Assembly: GCA_031553935.1 (NCBI GenBank)
Contig: JAVBKS010000033.1
Span: 1-46,011, forward strand
DNA from: JAISDD01 sp031553935
Lineage (GTDB): Bacteria > Bacillota > Syntrophomonadia > Syntrophomonadales > Syntrophomonadaceae
DNA length: 46,011 nucleotides
Direction of reading: 5' to 3'
The position numbers and the translations under genes were made by a program. Each line of letters starts with the position of its first letter. Within the stretch, counting starts at the first letter, position 1. Below the pieces are notes generated by a model, which was given only the letters and a program-made list of their open reading frames with translations, did not search any database and was not told the DNA's origin. Shown here in pieces: positions 35,064-44,058 of the stretch.

Positions 35064-35135
35064 GAAAAACACTAATGGCCTCAAACTCTTAACAGGCAAA
35101 GCTCCTCTAAAACCTAATGCCCGGCCTGTCATTAG
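35064..35135 (-). promoter_or_regulatory. leader with alternative hairpins, candidate attenuator of the ACAD-SDR-SDR-racemase operon
   Basis: On the - strand CTAATG (35130-35135) can pair with a near CATTAG (35114-35119) or a distal CATTAG (35072-35077). The distal pairing is strengthened by ACAGGC/GCCTGT (35124-35129 with 35092-35097) and is followed by TGTTTTTCC, a terminator-like run about 45 bp before the ATG. Two mutually exclusive foldings suggest an antiterminator/terminator switch. No known riboswitch family was recognised. Confidence 0.4.
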
Positions 35136-35617
35136 CACAACATGATCCATAATTTCCACTGTCCCCCTCCGTTATAGTTTTAAATAGAAACAAATTGTCT
35201 TATCAAATCATCCCCCTTTTTATTCAGCTTTGAGTTGTATAAATGTTTTCAGAAATGGTTGAATAAATTCTTATTGCAGTCGTGTTGGATGGAAATAAGT
35301 ATTTTTATGGATATACCAAATAATTATCATTGACTACCGCTAATAGCATTATGCGTGTTTGTGAATAAATAGTATGTGATTGATTCTTATATTAGCATGC
35401 ATACTTTTCGATGTCAATCTTATAGCCTAGAGTATTAATGAATATATTCTGCTTGCCAAAACTGTTAATAGAAATCTTTCCACAAGCTTATCAGCGCCTC
35501 AAATCAGACAAAATTGGCGCTCTGATGATTGTAAAGTCCCGCCCATAAAGCCCCCCCATTCAATTTGCCAACTCTTTTTGCCAACCACTTTATATCGCAT
35601 TCTTGAAATCATTGTTG

Positions 35618-35646
35618 TTGACAGTAAGGTACATGTAGGCTATTAT
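35618..35646 (+). promoter_or_regulatory. sigma-A-type promoter reading toward the CoA-transferase
   Basis: TTGACA (35618-35623), a 17-bp spacer and TATTAT (35641-35646) form a near-consensus promoter. Transcription would start near 35653, leaving a leader of about 365 bases before the ATG at 36020. A nearer promoter is not excluded. Confidence 0.55.
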
Positions 35647-36019
35647 TAATATTGTTCACATACTATTTAATTTTCGACCTCCCGAATAGTTTTTTTACTT
35701 TGTGCAAACTAGATGTTGTTGCAATCATCATTCAAAGTACACCTCGGTTATTTGATTTTGTTACTCATACAGATTTCAAAGTTAAGTCTTTTTTTATAGA
35801 AGAGATGGGGTAAATAACGAATTGAAGGAGGGGATATAGCTTTTACAAACTCCCGGTGAGGCAATATTTAACAATCGATAAATTAGACTAGATTGCAGAA
35901 TTCCTATTTTATTTCTCTGTTTGAAACATTGAGATAGCTCATATTAGATCTGCGTCTACAACCACTTATTGTTTATTATTTTTGCGTTCTTAAAAAATAG
36001 AAATCATGGAGGGCTTCAG

Positions 36020-37384
36020 ATGACAAACAAATGGTCAGAGTATGTTAAGGAAAGAACTATTACCTTTGAAGACGTACCTAAGCTGATAAAAGACGATTGG
36101 ACCGTAACCGTTTCTTGTACCCCCATTGCTACTTCTAACGAAATCTATGCTGCAATTCTAAATAATGCTCCAAACTATAAGAATGTTTCTTTGGGCGAAG
36201 GTGTCGCTTTATTTCCAACCCCTAATTCCGATATCCAAAAAAATATTGATGTATGGCCTAATATTAAAGGTTTAACTGCTTTTGCTTTAGGACCTTTTGC
36301 TCGCGAGTTATACAAACAAAAACTGAAAAATTCGGTATTCACCCAAGCTCATGATGCCCATGAAGGTTACGGCGAAGTTACAAATATGTGGATTATCCAT
36401 ACTACTCGACCGGACAAACATGGTTACGTTAACCTTTCCCTATTCGATTTTATGCAATCATCTTCAATCAGAAGAGGACGCGAAGTGGGCGTACTAAAAA
36501 CTGTTGTCGCCGAGATAAACGATCAAGTGCCCAATGTCTATGGGGAATCAAAAATGCATGTTAGCGAAATAGACTATTTTATTAATATTTCCCGCAAACC
36601 TGATGCCTTGCCTGCTTTGCCTCCTCCAGCACCAGAGGACATTTCAATGGCAGAATACGTAGCTGCAATGATAAAGGACCGTGACACCCTCCAGGTAGGA
36701 ATAGGACCGGTTCCCGAAACCGTCGCATCACTGCTTGAAGGAAAGCACGATTTGGGAATATCAACTGAAATGATGGCTAATTGTCATATGGACATGATTG
36801 AAAAGGGAATTATCACTAATAAATATAAGCCTGTATACACGGGAATATCCACTTTCTCTTTTGCCATGGGAGATGACAGACTATATGAATATGTAACTGA
36901 GAATGAAAGTGCACAGATTCTTCCGGCTATCAAATTAGCACACCCCATGTTCATTGCTCAGCACCCTAACTTTGTAGCAATTAACAGCGCCTTATTAATT
37001 GACCTAACCGGCCAGTCAACTTGCGAAGGTGTAGGCCACAGAATGATAAGCGGTGTTGGCGGACAGTTTAGTTTCCAAATTGGTTCACGTTTTTCTCCAG
37101 GAGGCAGAGCTATTCAGTTATTTAGAGCAGCTAATGTCAAGAAGAGCGGTGAAATTGAATCCAGCATAGTTCCCGAATTACCTCCTGGAACTCCTGTATC
37201 TGTGCAAAGATACTATGCAGATATAGTTGTAACCGAGTATGGAGTTGCGAACCTAAGGACCCTAAATGCCAGGGATCGCGCCGATGCTTTGATCGCGATT
37301 TCGCATCCCGATGTACGCGGAGAATTGCGCAAAGCTGCCCGTAAGAACATGTATCCAGCTTTTGCCCAATCTGAAACCGAGTAA
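36020..37384 (+). CDS. class I CoA-transferase (acetyl-CoA hydrolase/4-hydroxybutyrate CoA-transferase family)
   Basis: 454 residues from the ATG at 36020, where GGAGGG sits 8 bp upstream; the frame is open 17 codons further without such a site. The catalytic glutamate is E250 in LGISTEMM, preceded by the glycine-rich LQVGIGPVPETVASLL, and followed by INSALLIDLTGQ and GVGGQFSF, all typical of this family. The mechanism passes CoA from a donor acyl-CoA (often acetyl-CoA) to a carboxylic acid through a glutamyl-CoA. It is divergent from the racemase-containing operon, so it may activate that pathway's substrate or recover acetyl-CoA energy as acetate. Substrate unknown. Confidence 0.9.
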   Translation: MTNKWSEYVKERTITFEDVPKLIKDDWTVTVSCTPIATSNEIYAAILNNAPNYKNVSLGEGVALFPTPNSDIQKNIDVWPNIKGLTAFALGPFARELYKQKLKNSVFTQAHDAHEGYGEVTNMWIIHTTRPDKHGYVNLSLFDFMQSSSIRRGREVGVLKTVVAEINDQVPNVYGESKMHVSEIDYFINISRKPDALPALPPPAPEDISMAEYVAAMIKDRDTLQVGIGPVPETVASLLEGKHDLGISTEMMANCHMDMIEKGIITNKYKPVYTGISTFSFAMGDDRLYEYVTENESAQILPAIKLAHPMFIAQHPNFVAINSALLIDLTGQSTCEGVGHRMISGVGGQFSFQIGSRFSPGGRAIQLFRAANVKKSGEIESSIVPELPPGTPVSVQRYYADIVVTEYGVANLRTLNARDRADALIAISHPDVRGELRKAARKNMYPAFAQSETE

Positions 37385-37411
37385 TCACTGTAAATTATTG
37401 TTCAGTTTGTA

Positions 37412-37460
37412 TAGAAATAAAGAAGGTTATCATATTTAATGATAACCTTCTTTATTTCTA
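37412..37460. terminator. bidirectional terminator between convergent genes
   Basis: Perfect 21-bp arms at 37412-37432 and 37440-37460 enclose a 7-base loop. The arms are AT-rich at the base and G+C-richer near the top (AAGGTTATCA). The position between the CoA-transferase stop (37384) and the leftward acyl-CoA dehydrogenase stop (37481) fits termination from both sides. Confidence 0.8.
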
Positions 37461-37480
37461 CCTATAGTGTTTAACAATTA

Positions 37481-38626
37481 TTATTTTATTCCCATCTCTT
37501 TAGCAACTATGCCCTTCATTACCTCTGAAGTCCCGGCAACAATGGCATGAAGTCTTGAATCCGTAAACTGCCGGGATATTTCGTATTCTTCACAATAGCC
37601 ATAACCGCCAAACAATTGCAGACACCTGTTGGCAGCCCTGAAATTCATCTCCGCCACCCAGTATTTTGCCATGCTAACTTCCTTAACAACATTGTCCTTA
37701 CGAATATGGGCAAGGGTTAGTTGATCGACAAAGCTCTTAGCCAGTTCTATTTCCGTAGCAACTTCAGCTAATACATACTGAGTATTCTGAAATTGACTCA
37801 ACTTTTTCCCAAATAATGTGCGTTGATCAACATATTCCTTAGCTAATTCTAGAGAACGCTCTGCCATGTATAAGTTAATTATTGCGCTTATCAATCTTTC
37901 TTGCTGAAGTTTCTGCATTAGATATACAAAGCCGGCGCCTTCAGTCCCGAGCAGATTGGCCGCCGGTACTCTGCAATCCTCAAAGAACAATTCCGAAGTA
38001 TCACCAACATGGAAACCAACTTTAGGAATTTGTTTTCCTTTAGTGAAACCAGGGGTACCATTCTCCACTAAGAAGAGGCTTACTCCTTTGTGTCCTGCAG
38101 CCGGGTCAGTCTTGGCTGCCAGTACAACCAAATCGCAATTGGTTCCATTAGTAATAAAAGTCTTCGAGCCATTTATGACATAACTGTCACCATCTTTTAC
38201 TGCTTTGGTTCTCATGGATACTAAGTCAGATCCGGCTCCAGGCTCAGTCATTGCCACTGCGACAATGGTGTCTCCAGCAATACAAGAAGGCATCCACTGT
38301 TCCTTTTGCTCCTCATTAGCAAACGAATCAATGTAAGGCATTACCACTCCACTATGCAGATTAATTGGCGCACTGTTCATCCCTTTTCTCATTAACTCGC
38401 GATTCAAAATGTATTCATATAGAAAATCACCATTCTGTCCGCCATATTTTTCGTCAACCCAGATGCAGAAGTATCCATTGTCCCCCATCTTTTTGAACAA
38501 TTCTCTTGGGGGAGCCCCTATTTTTTCCCACTCACTATAATAAGGAACCATTTCGTTATCAATAAAGCTGGCTAACGCTTTGCTATACATCTCATGCTCA
38601 GATGTAAATGGAAGTATACTTTTCAT
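37481..38626 (-). CDS. acyl-CoA dehydrogenase, long-chain/isovaleryl-type active site
   Basis: 381 residues from the ATG at 38626 (MKSILPFTSEHEMY, the same start as the paralogue at 5617); the frame is open 9 codons further. Motifs are VAMTEPGAGSDL, INGSKTFITN and GYGYCEEYEISRQF. The usual C-terminal Glu is Ala in VAGTSEVMK; E243 in QQERL is the candidate base. It is the last gene of the right catabolic run, after enoyl-CoA hydratase. The hairpin at 38668-38696 lies between it and that gene, so it may have its own promoter or depend on read-through. Confidence 0.93.
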   Translation of the reverse strand: MKSILPFTSEHEMYSKALASFIDNEMVPYYSEWEKIGAPPRELFKKMGDNGYFCIWVDEKYGGQNGDFLYEYILNRELMRKGMNSAPINLHSGVVMPYIDSFANEEQKEQWMPSCIAGDTIVAVAMTEPGAGSDLVSMRTKAVKDGDSYVINGSKTFITNGTNCDLVVLAAKTDPAAGHKGVSLFLVENGTPGFTKGKQIPKVGFHVGDTSELFFEDCRVPAANLLGTEGAGFVYLMQKLQQERLISAIINLYMAERSLELAKEYVDQRTLFGKKLSQFQNTQYVLAEVATEIELAKSFVDQLTLAHIRKDNVVKEVSMAKYWVAEMNFRAANRCLQLFGGYGYCEEYEISRQFTDSRLHAIVAGTSEVMKGIVAKEMGIK

Positions 38627-38667
38627 GACAATCTTTCTCCTTTCGAAGTGCATAAACTCAAAATAAA

Positions 38668-38696
38668 CCGGATAGAAGTGTTATGCATCTATCCGG
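38668..38696 (-). terminator. hairpin between enoyl-CoA hydratase and acyl-CoA dehydrogenase genes
   Basis: CCGGATAGA (38668-38676) and TCTATCCGG (38688-38696) pair with an 11-base loop. On the - strand it is followed by TTTATTTTGAG, a modest T-run. It may end the SDR-thiolase-hydratase transcript or reduce expression of the dehydrogenase. Confidence 0.6.
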
Positions 38697-38812
38697 CTTT
38701 GTAAGCACTTAATAACCTCACTATTTCTTAAATAATCTTTATGAAGCTTTTTATATGACTGTATTTGCTATTTAATTAAGACTACAAAATTAAAACTTGA
38801 TCTGCAGTAATG

Positions 38813-39598
38813 CTACTTACCTTTGAAAACTGGCTTTCTCTTTTCCATAAATGCTTTCATTCCCTCAGTATGATCTTCGGTTGCAAATATAAAAGCAAAT
38901 ACTTTTTGGTCAAACAGCAGCGATGATTGCAGATCACTGTACATAGCATTATTTAGTGATTGCTTGGTGAGCTTCGCTGTAATTGGCGCTTTGGTAGCTA
39001 ATTTTTGCGCGATCTTTTTGGCTTCGTCTAAAATTGAATCTACCGGCACTACTTTTGTAATTAAGCCGAGGCTCAAAGCAGTATTCGCATCAATTGGATC
39101 TCCGGTCATTATCATATACTTTGCCCAGGAGATACCAACCATTTGGGCCAATCTTTGCGTTCCGCCTGCTGCCGCCATAAGTCCCAGGTTACATTCAGGC
39201 AAACCCATCATTGTTCCTTCGGAAGCAATGCGGATATCGCAGCACATTGCGATTTCAAGACCACCGCCAAAAGCCAGACCGGATATAGCAGCAATAACTG
39301 GTTTATCTAGTCTAACAATACTATCAAGTCCAGCATGTGTGCTAGCAATGAAGTTCTCAACTTCCACAGGGCTAACCCGCAGCATAAAGTCGATATCTCC
39401 GCCAGCAGCAAATACTTTCGGTCCACCATAGATGATCAATGATTTTACTTCGTCATCACTCTTAACTTCTTTGGCAACCGCAGCAAGATCATCAATAACA
39501 TCTGAATCAATTGCGTTCATAACTTTCGGACGATTAAAGGTTGCGATTGCAACGCCATTTTCTTTTTCATACAGCATGGTTTTTAATGTCAAAGCCAT
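38813..39598 (-). CDS. enoyl-CoA hydratase (crotonase family)
   Basis: 261 residues. The oxyanion-hole segments are FAAGGDI (about 63-69) and AFGGGLEIAM. Both catalytic glutamates of true hydratases are present: E115 in GGGLEIAMCCD and E135 in GLPECNLG, followed by AAGGTQRL. So it should add water to 2-enoyl-CoA to give 3-hydroxyacyl-CoA, the substrate of the HSD10-like SDRs upstream. It is the only enoyl-CoA hydratase in the window, despite three acyl-CoA dehydrogenases and six thiolases. It follows the thiolase at 39663. Confidence 0.92.
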   Translation of the reverse strand: MALTLKTMLYEKENGVAIATFNRPKVMNAIDSDVIDDLAAVAKEVKSDDEVKSLIIYGGPKVFAAGGDIDFMLRVSPVEVENFIASTHAGLDSIVRLDKPVIAAISGLAFGGGLEIAMCCDIRIASEGTMMGLPECNLGLMAAAGGTQRLAQMVGISWAKYMIMTGDPIDANTALSLGLITKVVPVDSILDEAKKIAQKLATKAPITAKLTKQSLNNAMYSDLQSSLLFDQKVFAFIFATEDHTEGMKAFMEKRKPVFKGK

Positions 39599-39662
39599 AA
39601 CTAACCTCCTAGAATTTTTCGTACTTATATTAATATGATAATGGGTTTTTATCGTGGGAAGC

Positions 39663-40892
39663 CTAGTTGTACTCAGCTTCTATAACTACAGCATCTCCTT
39701 GGGCAAGTCCACCACAAATTGAGGACACGCCATAACGAGCGTTTCTAGCTAGTAACTCTCTTATCATAGTTAACGTAATCCTTACTCCAGTCGCCCCAAT
39801 AGGATGGCCGATCGCAACTGAACCTCCGTTAACATTGGTAATATCTTTAAGATGTTTCCATTTGCCTTCATCGCCATTTGACAATACTTTTGTTGAAACT
39901 AGGGGCATAGCAGCAAAAGCTTCATTAATTTCGATTAGATCAACATCATCAAGCTTTATCCCGGTCATTTCTAAGCCTTTGCTTATCGCAGCTGCTGGAA
40001 CTGAAGCAATCAATTTGTAATGATCAGCAACACTTACTACTTGCAGAATTCTTGCCAAAGGTTTTAAGCCCAATTCTTCGGCCTTTTTTCTAGTAGTGAC
40101 AATCATACCAGATGCTCCGGCGTTTAAGCCCGGTGCATTACCTGCTGTAACCGTTGGACTTCCATATACACATGGCAATTTGGCGAGTCCTTCAACAGTT
40201 GTGCTTGGTCTGGGGGACATGTCTTTTTCCAGTACTCTAGGAGGTTTGTTTTTCCCTTGCTCGATTTCAACTTTAAAGTATTCATCATTAAAGAATCCTC
40301 TTTCAAAAGCCTTGCCCCATTTCGCATGGCTTCCAGCTGCCCATTCATCTTGCATTTCTCTGGTAACCCCATGTTCAATGGCAACTTCGCCGGCATCCTT
40401 AGCTACAATTCCAAAGCCTTTGTAGCCAAGCTCGATTAATTTGTCTACCAGGACTATATCTCCAAGCCTGGAGCCATTATGGCGGAATTTTGAATCCATA
40501 ATTAATGGTATATTAGCCATATTATCTGCGCCAGTTGTAATTGCTAAAGTTGATTCACCCAATTTCAGGTTTCTCCAAGTAACTTGCAGAGCACTGGTTG
40601 AAGAACAGCAAGCTCTATCAATAGTATTCGATAATGTAGTTAGAGGAAAACCAGCTGCTATGATGGCTTGGCGAATTGGAATATCACCTTTAAGAGCCAT
40701 TTCAGCACAGAGTGCAGACCCGTGGTTAACTTCATCAAATTGTTCTGCTTTCAGACCAGATCTCTTTAATAACTCTTGTAATACTAATACTGTTATATCT
40801 GAACTATGAACATTAGCTAGTACGCCACCAAAAGCATCAAAAGGGGTTCTAACGCAATTTACGACTACCACATCATTGGCGTTTTTTGTCAT
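39663..40892 (-). CDS. thiolase
   Basis: 409 residues, starting MTKNANDVVVVNCVRTPFDA. The nucleophile is C95 in DRACCSSTSAL; NEAFA, GHPIGATG and ICGGLAQGD complete the active site. It follows the HSD10-like SDR at 40953 by about 60 bp and precedes the enoyl-CoA hydratase. It is more divergent from the thiolases at 277 and 41857 than those are from each other, in step with the divergence of its partner SDR. This suggests that SDR-thiolase pairs evolve as a unit. Confidence 0.93.
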   Translation of the reverse strand: MTKNANDVVVVNCVRTPFDAFGGVLANVHSSDITVLVLQELLKRSGLKAEQFDEVNHGSALCAEMALKGDIPIRQAIIAAGFPLTTLSNTIDRACCSSTSALQVTWRNLKLGESTLAITTGADNMANIPLIMDSKFRHNGSRLGDIVLVDKLIELGYKGFGIVAKDAGEVAIEHGVTREMQDEWAAGSHAKWGKAFERGFFNDEYFKVEIEQGKNKPPRVLEKDMSPRPSTTVEGLAKLPCVYGSPTVTAGNAPGLNAGASGMIVTTRKKAEELGLKPLARILQVVSVADHYKLIASVPAAAISKGLEMTGIKLDDVDLIEINEAFAAMPLVSTKVLSNGDEGKWKHLKDITNVNGGSVAIGHPIGATGVRITLTMIRELLARNARYGVSSICGGLAQGDAVVIEAEYN

Positions 40893-40952
40893 TATTATTC
40901 CTCCCTATTATTAAACCTCATCACACTTACTCAATTGCGATTCACTATCACT

Positions 40953-41723
40953 TTATTTAGGCTGCATTCTGATCGCACCATCTAAGCGGATGACTTCTCC
41001 ATTTAGATAGCTGCATTCCACAGCGGTTTTTACCATTAATGCATATTCTTCCGCTTTTCCAAGGCGAGGCGGATATGGAACCATTTTTCCCAATGCATCT
41101 TTTACATTGTCAGGCAATCCTTGTAGCGCAGGAGTATTGAATATTCCTGGGCATATTGTGATTACTCTGATTCCCTCTGATGATAAATCTCTGGCCATAG
41201 TCAGGGTCATAGAGTTGACTGCGCCCTTTGCTGCCGAATATGCCACTTGTCCAATTTGTCCGTCCATTGATGCTACTGTTGAAGTATTTATGATTACTCC
41301 TTTTGCCCCATCGGCATCAGCTTCATTGAGCATCATTTTACAGGCTGCCTGCCTGGAAAAATCAAATGTTCCGATCGTACATACTCTTATGACTTTCATG
41401 AAGTTTTCTAGACTATGGGGGCCTTTTTTCTTGTCAGCAGTTTTTTCCGCTACTGCAAACGCGGCATTATTTATCATAATGTCGATTCTGCCAAAGGTAT
41501 CCATAGCAAAATCGATTGCAGCAGTTACATCTCCTTCGATACTAATATCACATTTCTTATAAGCAGCATTGCTACCCATACTCTCAGCAACTGCTTTGGC
41601 TCCGTCTTCATTAAGATCTAATATTACTACCTTCGCTCCAGCCTTATAGAGTATTTCAGCTGAAGCTCTTCCTAAACCAGATGCCCCCCCTGTTATTAAC
41701 GCAACCCGATCCTTAATTTCCAT
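40953..41723 (-). CDS. HSD10-like 3-hydroxyacyl-CoA dehydrogenase (short-chain dehydrogenase)
   Basis: 256 residues with TGGASGLG, VVILDLN (NAD(H) preference), NNAA, Ser in INTSTVAS, YSAAK and the ending LDGAIRMQPK, typical of type-II 3-hydroxyacyl-CoA dehydrogenases. An insertion EKTADKKKGPHSLENF after the NNAA strand is shared with the other two HSD10-like proteins. It is the second SDR-thiolase pair in this run. It differs more from the SDRs at 1543 and 43129 (for example GGASGLGRAS), so its substrate may differ. Confidence 0.88.
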   Translation of the reverse strand: MEIKDRVALITGGASGLGRASAEILYKAGAKVVILDLNEDGAKAVAESMGSNAAYKKCDISIEGDVTAAIDFAMDTFGRIDIMINNAAFAVAEKTADKKKGPHSLENFMKVIRVCTIGTFDFSRQAACKMMLNEADADGAKGVIINTSTVASMDGQIGQVAYSAAKGAVNSMTLTMARDLSSEGIRVITICPGIFNTPALQGLPDNVKDALGKMVPYPPRLGKAEEYALMVKTAVECSYLNGEVIRLDGAIRMQPK

Positions 41724-41856
41724 TCTACATCCTCCTCGTTTACTAATACTTATTCGTATATAAAAACTCCCTTAACGCGAATCAGGAAAAACTATTTTGA
41801 TCAACCGCTTCAAAAATCTGGGAGAAAAATTAATTAATGAATAGTATAAATCCAGA

Positions 41857-43080
41857 TTATTCGATCTCAATAAAGCAGGCATCACCTTGAGCCAGTCCAC
41901 CGCAAATGGCAGCTGCTCCATATTTTTGTCCTCTGGCCTTAAGTTCTGGAATCATAGTCATTACTAAGCGAATACCAGTTGCTCCCAATGGGTGCCCTAT
42001 GGCTATAGAACCACCATTAACATTGGTGATATCTTTCACATGTTTCCAGAGCCCATCATCTCCACCGGATAAAACTTTGGTAGCTGTTAAGCACACAGCG
42101 GCAAATGCTTCGTTAATTTCGATTACTCCCAAATCGTCTAATTTCAAATTATTCATCTCTAATCCCAGTTTAATTGCTTGCCCGGGAACTGTTGCAATAT
42201 TGTTAAAGTTATCTGCTATACTTGCTGTTTTTAGCACTTTAGCTAGTGGGGTTAATCCTAAAGTTTCAGCTTTAGCTCTAGTGGTCATGATCATTCCAGT
42301 TGCTCCAGAGTTGATCCCGGGGCAGTTGCCGGCTGTTACTGTAGGGCTTCCATATATGGTGGGTAGTTTGGCTAGCTGTTCGGCGGTGGTTCCCGGCCGA
42401 GGCATTTGATCTTTATCAAACATTAATGGGTCTTTGCCTTTGCCGACTGGGATTGCCAGCGGAAAGATTTCATCATTAAAAAATCCTCTGTCAAAGGCTT
42501 TACCCCATTTTTCATGACTTAAAGCTGCCCATTCATCTTGCATTTCGCGTCCGATGCCATGTGCCAAAGCTACTTCGCCGGCATCTTTCGATACTATTCC
42601 ATAGCCTTTGTATCCAGCTCCGACTAATAAGTCATTTATTTTCACATCGCCTAATCTTGAACCTGCCCAACGGCATTTGGCTTCTAAGAAAAGAGGCATG
42701 TTTTGCATATTGTCGGCGCCCGTTGCCATAGCAACTCCTATATAGCCGGCTTCAAGAAATCTTCTGCAATACTCGATTACGGTTGTGCCAGAGCAACAAG
42801 CTCTGTCTATATTATTTGAGAGGGTAGTTACTGGAAAACCTGCCTGCAGTAATGCTTGGCGAACCGGAATATTAGTTCTGGTTCCTACCTCTATTGGGGC
42901 AGCAGTCCCATGAATGATTTCATCAATTTGCTCATGTTTTAATCCTGATCTTTTCAGAAGCTCAGTCAAAACTTGGGCAGTTATTTCCGAGCTATGCATA
43001 GGAGCCATAGGGCCTCCCATTTTGTCGATAGCGGTTCTGGTGTAAGTGGTTATAACAACATCATTTGCATTCTTAGCCAT
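41857..43080 (-). CDS. thiolase, close paralogue of 277-1500
   Basis: 407 residues, starting MAKNANDVVITTYTRTAIDK. The nucleophile is C95 in DRACCSGTTVIEY; the remaining motifs are NEAFA, GHPLGATG and ICGGLAQGD. Long stretches are the same as in the thiolase at 277, including REMQDEWAALSHEKWGKAFD and AEQLAKLPTIYGSPTVTAGN. The gene follows the HSD10-like SDR at 43129 by about 50 bp. Cleaves 3-ketoacyl-CoA or condenses acetyl-CoA. Confidence 0.94.
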   Translation of the reverse strand: MAKNANDVVITTYTRTAIDKMGGPMAPMHSSEITAQVLTELLKRSGLKHEQIDEIIHGTAAPIEVGTRTNIPVRQALLQAGFPVTTLSNNIDRACCSGTTVIEYCRRFLEAGYIGVAMATGADNMQNMPLFLEAKCRWAGSRLGDVKINDLLVGAGYKGYGIVSKDAGEVALAHGIGREMQDEWAALSHEKWGKAFDRGFFNDEIFPLAIPVGKGKDPLMFDKDQMPRPGTTAEQLAKLPTIYGSPTVTAGNCPGINSGATGMIMTTRAKAETLGLTPLAKVLKTASIADNFNNIATVPGQAIKLGLEMNNLKLDDLGVIEINEAFAAVCLTATKVLSGGDDGLWKHVKDITNVNGGSIAIGHPLGATGIRLVMTMIPELKARGQKYGAAAICGGLAQGDACFIEIE

Positions 43081-43128
43081 TCAATACTCTCCTTATTTCA
43101 ATCCATAGTTATCGAAATTCACCCGACT

Positions 43129-43899
43129 TTATCTTGGCTGCATTCTAAGTGCACCATCTAAACGAATTATTTCTCCATTGATGTAGTTGGTTTCTACGAT
43201 AAACTTCACTAAGTTGCCAAATTCGAACATATGGCCTAATCTTGAAGGATAAGGAATATTCTTTTCTAGCGCTTGCCTAACATTATCAGGGAGTTGTGAC
43301 ATTCCCGGAGTTAAAAACAGTCCTGGACAAATGGTCACACAACGAATGCCTTCTGAAGATAGTTCGCGGGCTATTGTAAGAGTCATAGCATTGATTGCAC
43401 CCTTGGTTGCGGAATAAGATACTTGGCCGATTTGGCCTTCCATGGATGCGATCGAAGAGGTGTTTATGATAACTCCCTTGGAGCCATCTTCATCAGCGTC
43501 ATGTTGCATCATACATACTGCGGCTTGACGGGTCATATTAAACGCACCAACCAAATTAGCAGCTACAACTTTCTTGAAATTTTCTAAATTATGTGCGCCT
43601 TTTTTCTTATCGGCTGTCTTTTCAGCAATAACGAATGCAGCATTGTTAATTAATATATCTATTCTTCCAAAGGAATCCATGGCCAGCTTTATTCCTGCAT
43701 CAGCGTCAGCTTCACTACCCAGATCAAACTTTGCGTAGACTGCATTTTCGCCAAATTTAGCAGCTTGAGCCTTAGCCGCTTCTTCATTGATATCAAGAAT
43801 AACTACCTTTGCGCCTGCAGCAGCTAATGCTTCAACACTTGCTCCGCCTAATCCCATTGCGCCACCAGTTACTATCGCGACTTTCCCCTTAATATTCAT
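43129..43899 (-). CDS. HSD10-like 3-hydroxyacyl-CoA dehydrogenase, first gene of the right operon
   Basis: 256 residues with TGGAMGLG, VVILDIN, NNAA, Ser in INTSSIAS, YSATK and LDGALRMQPR. It is nearly the same as the SDR at 1543: most differences lie at residues 40-70 and 132-140. GGAGGAT precedes the ATG. It starts the leftward run SDR-thiolase-SDR-thiolase-hydratase-dehydrogenase and is divergent from the TetR gene at 44269. Expected to oxidise 3-hydroxyacyl-CoA with NAD. Confidence 0.88.
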   Translation of the reverse strand: MNIKGKVAIVTGGAMGLGGASVEALAAAGAKVVILDINEEAAKAQAAKFGENAVYAKFDLGSEADADAGIKLAMDSFGRIDILINNAAFVIAEKTADKKKGAHNLENFKKVVAANLVGAFNMTRQAAVCMMQHDADEDGSKGVIINTSSIASMEGQIGQVSYSATKGAINAMTLTIARELSSEGIRCVTICPGLFLTPGMSQLPDNVRQALEKNIPYPSRLGHMFEFGNLVKFIVETNYINGEIIRLDGALRMQPR

Positions 43900-44058
43900 T
43901 CTTATTCGATCCTCCTATTTTATTATTTTCTATTAGTAATTCTCTGATCAGGTCTTAATTTGTCTGAGTATTTGCCTCCTTTCTCATAATCTGTTTATTG
44001 CGATTGGTCCTTTTAGCAGTAGGATCAATGTAAGTGGTTGCAATTAATAATAGCTTTT

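Larger units (their letters stand above)
35021..36019. other. divergent intergenic control region
   Basis: About 1 kb without a supported gene between the acyl-CoA dehydrogenase (leftward) and the CoA-transferase (rightward). It holds a leader hairpin system at 35064-35135 (-) and a consensus promoter at 35618-35646 (+). The central part is AT-rich. I found no TetR gene here, unlike the other two catabolic clusters, and no copy of their candidate operators. Confidence 0.6.
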
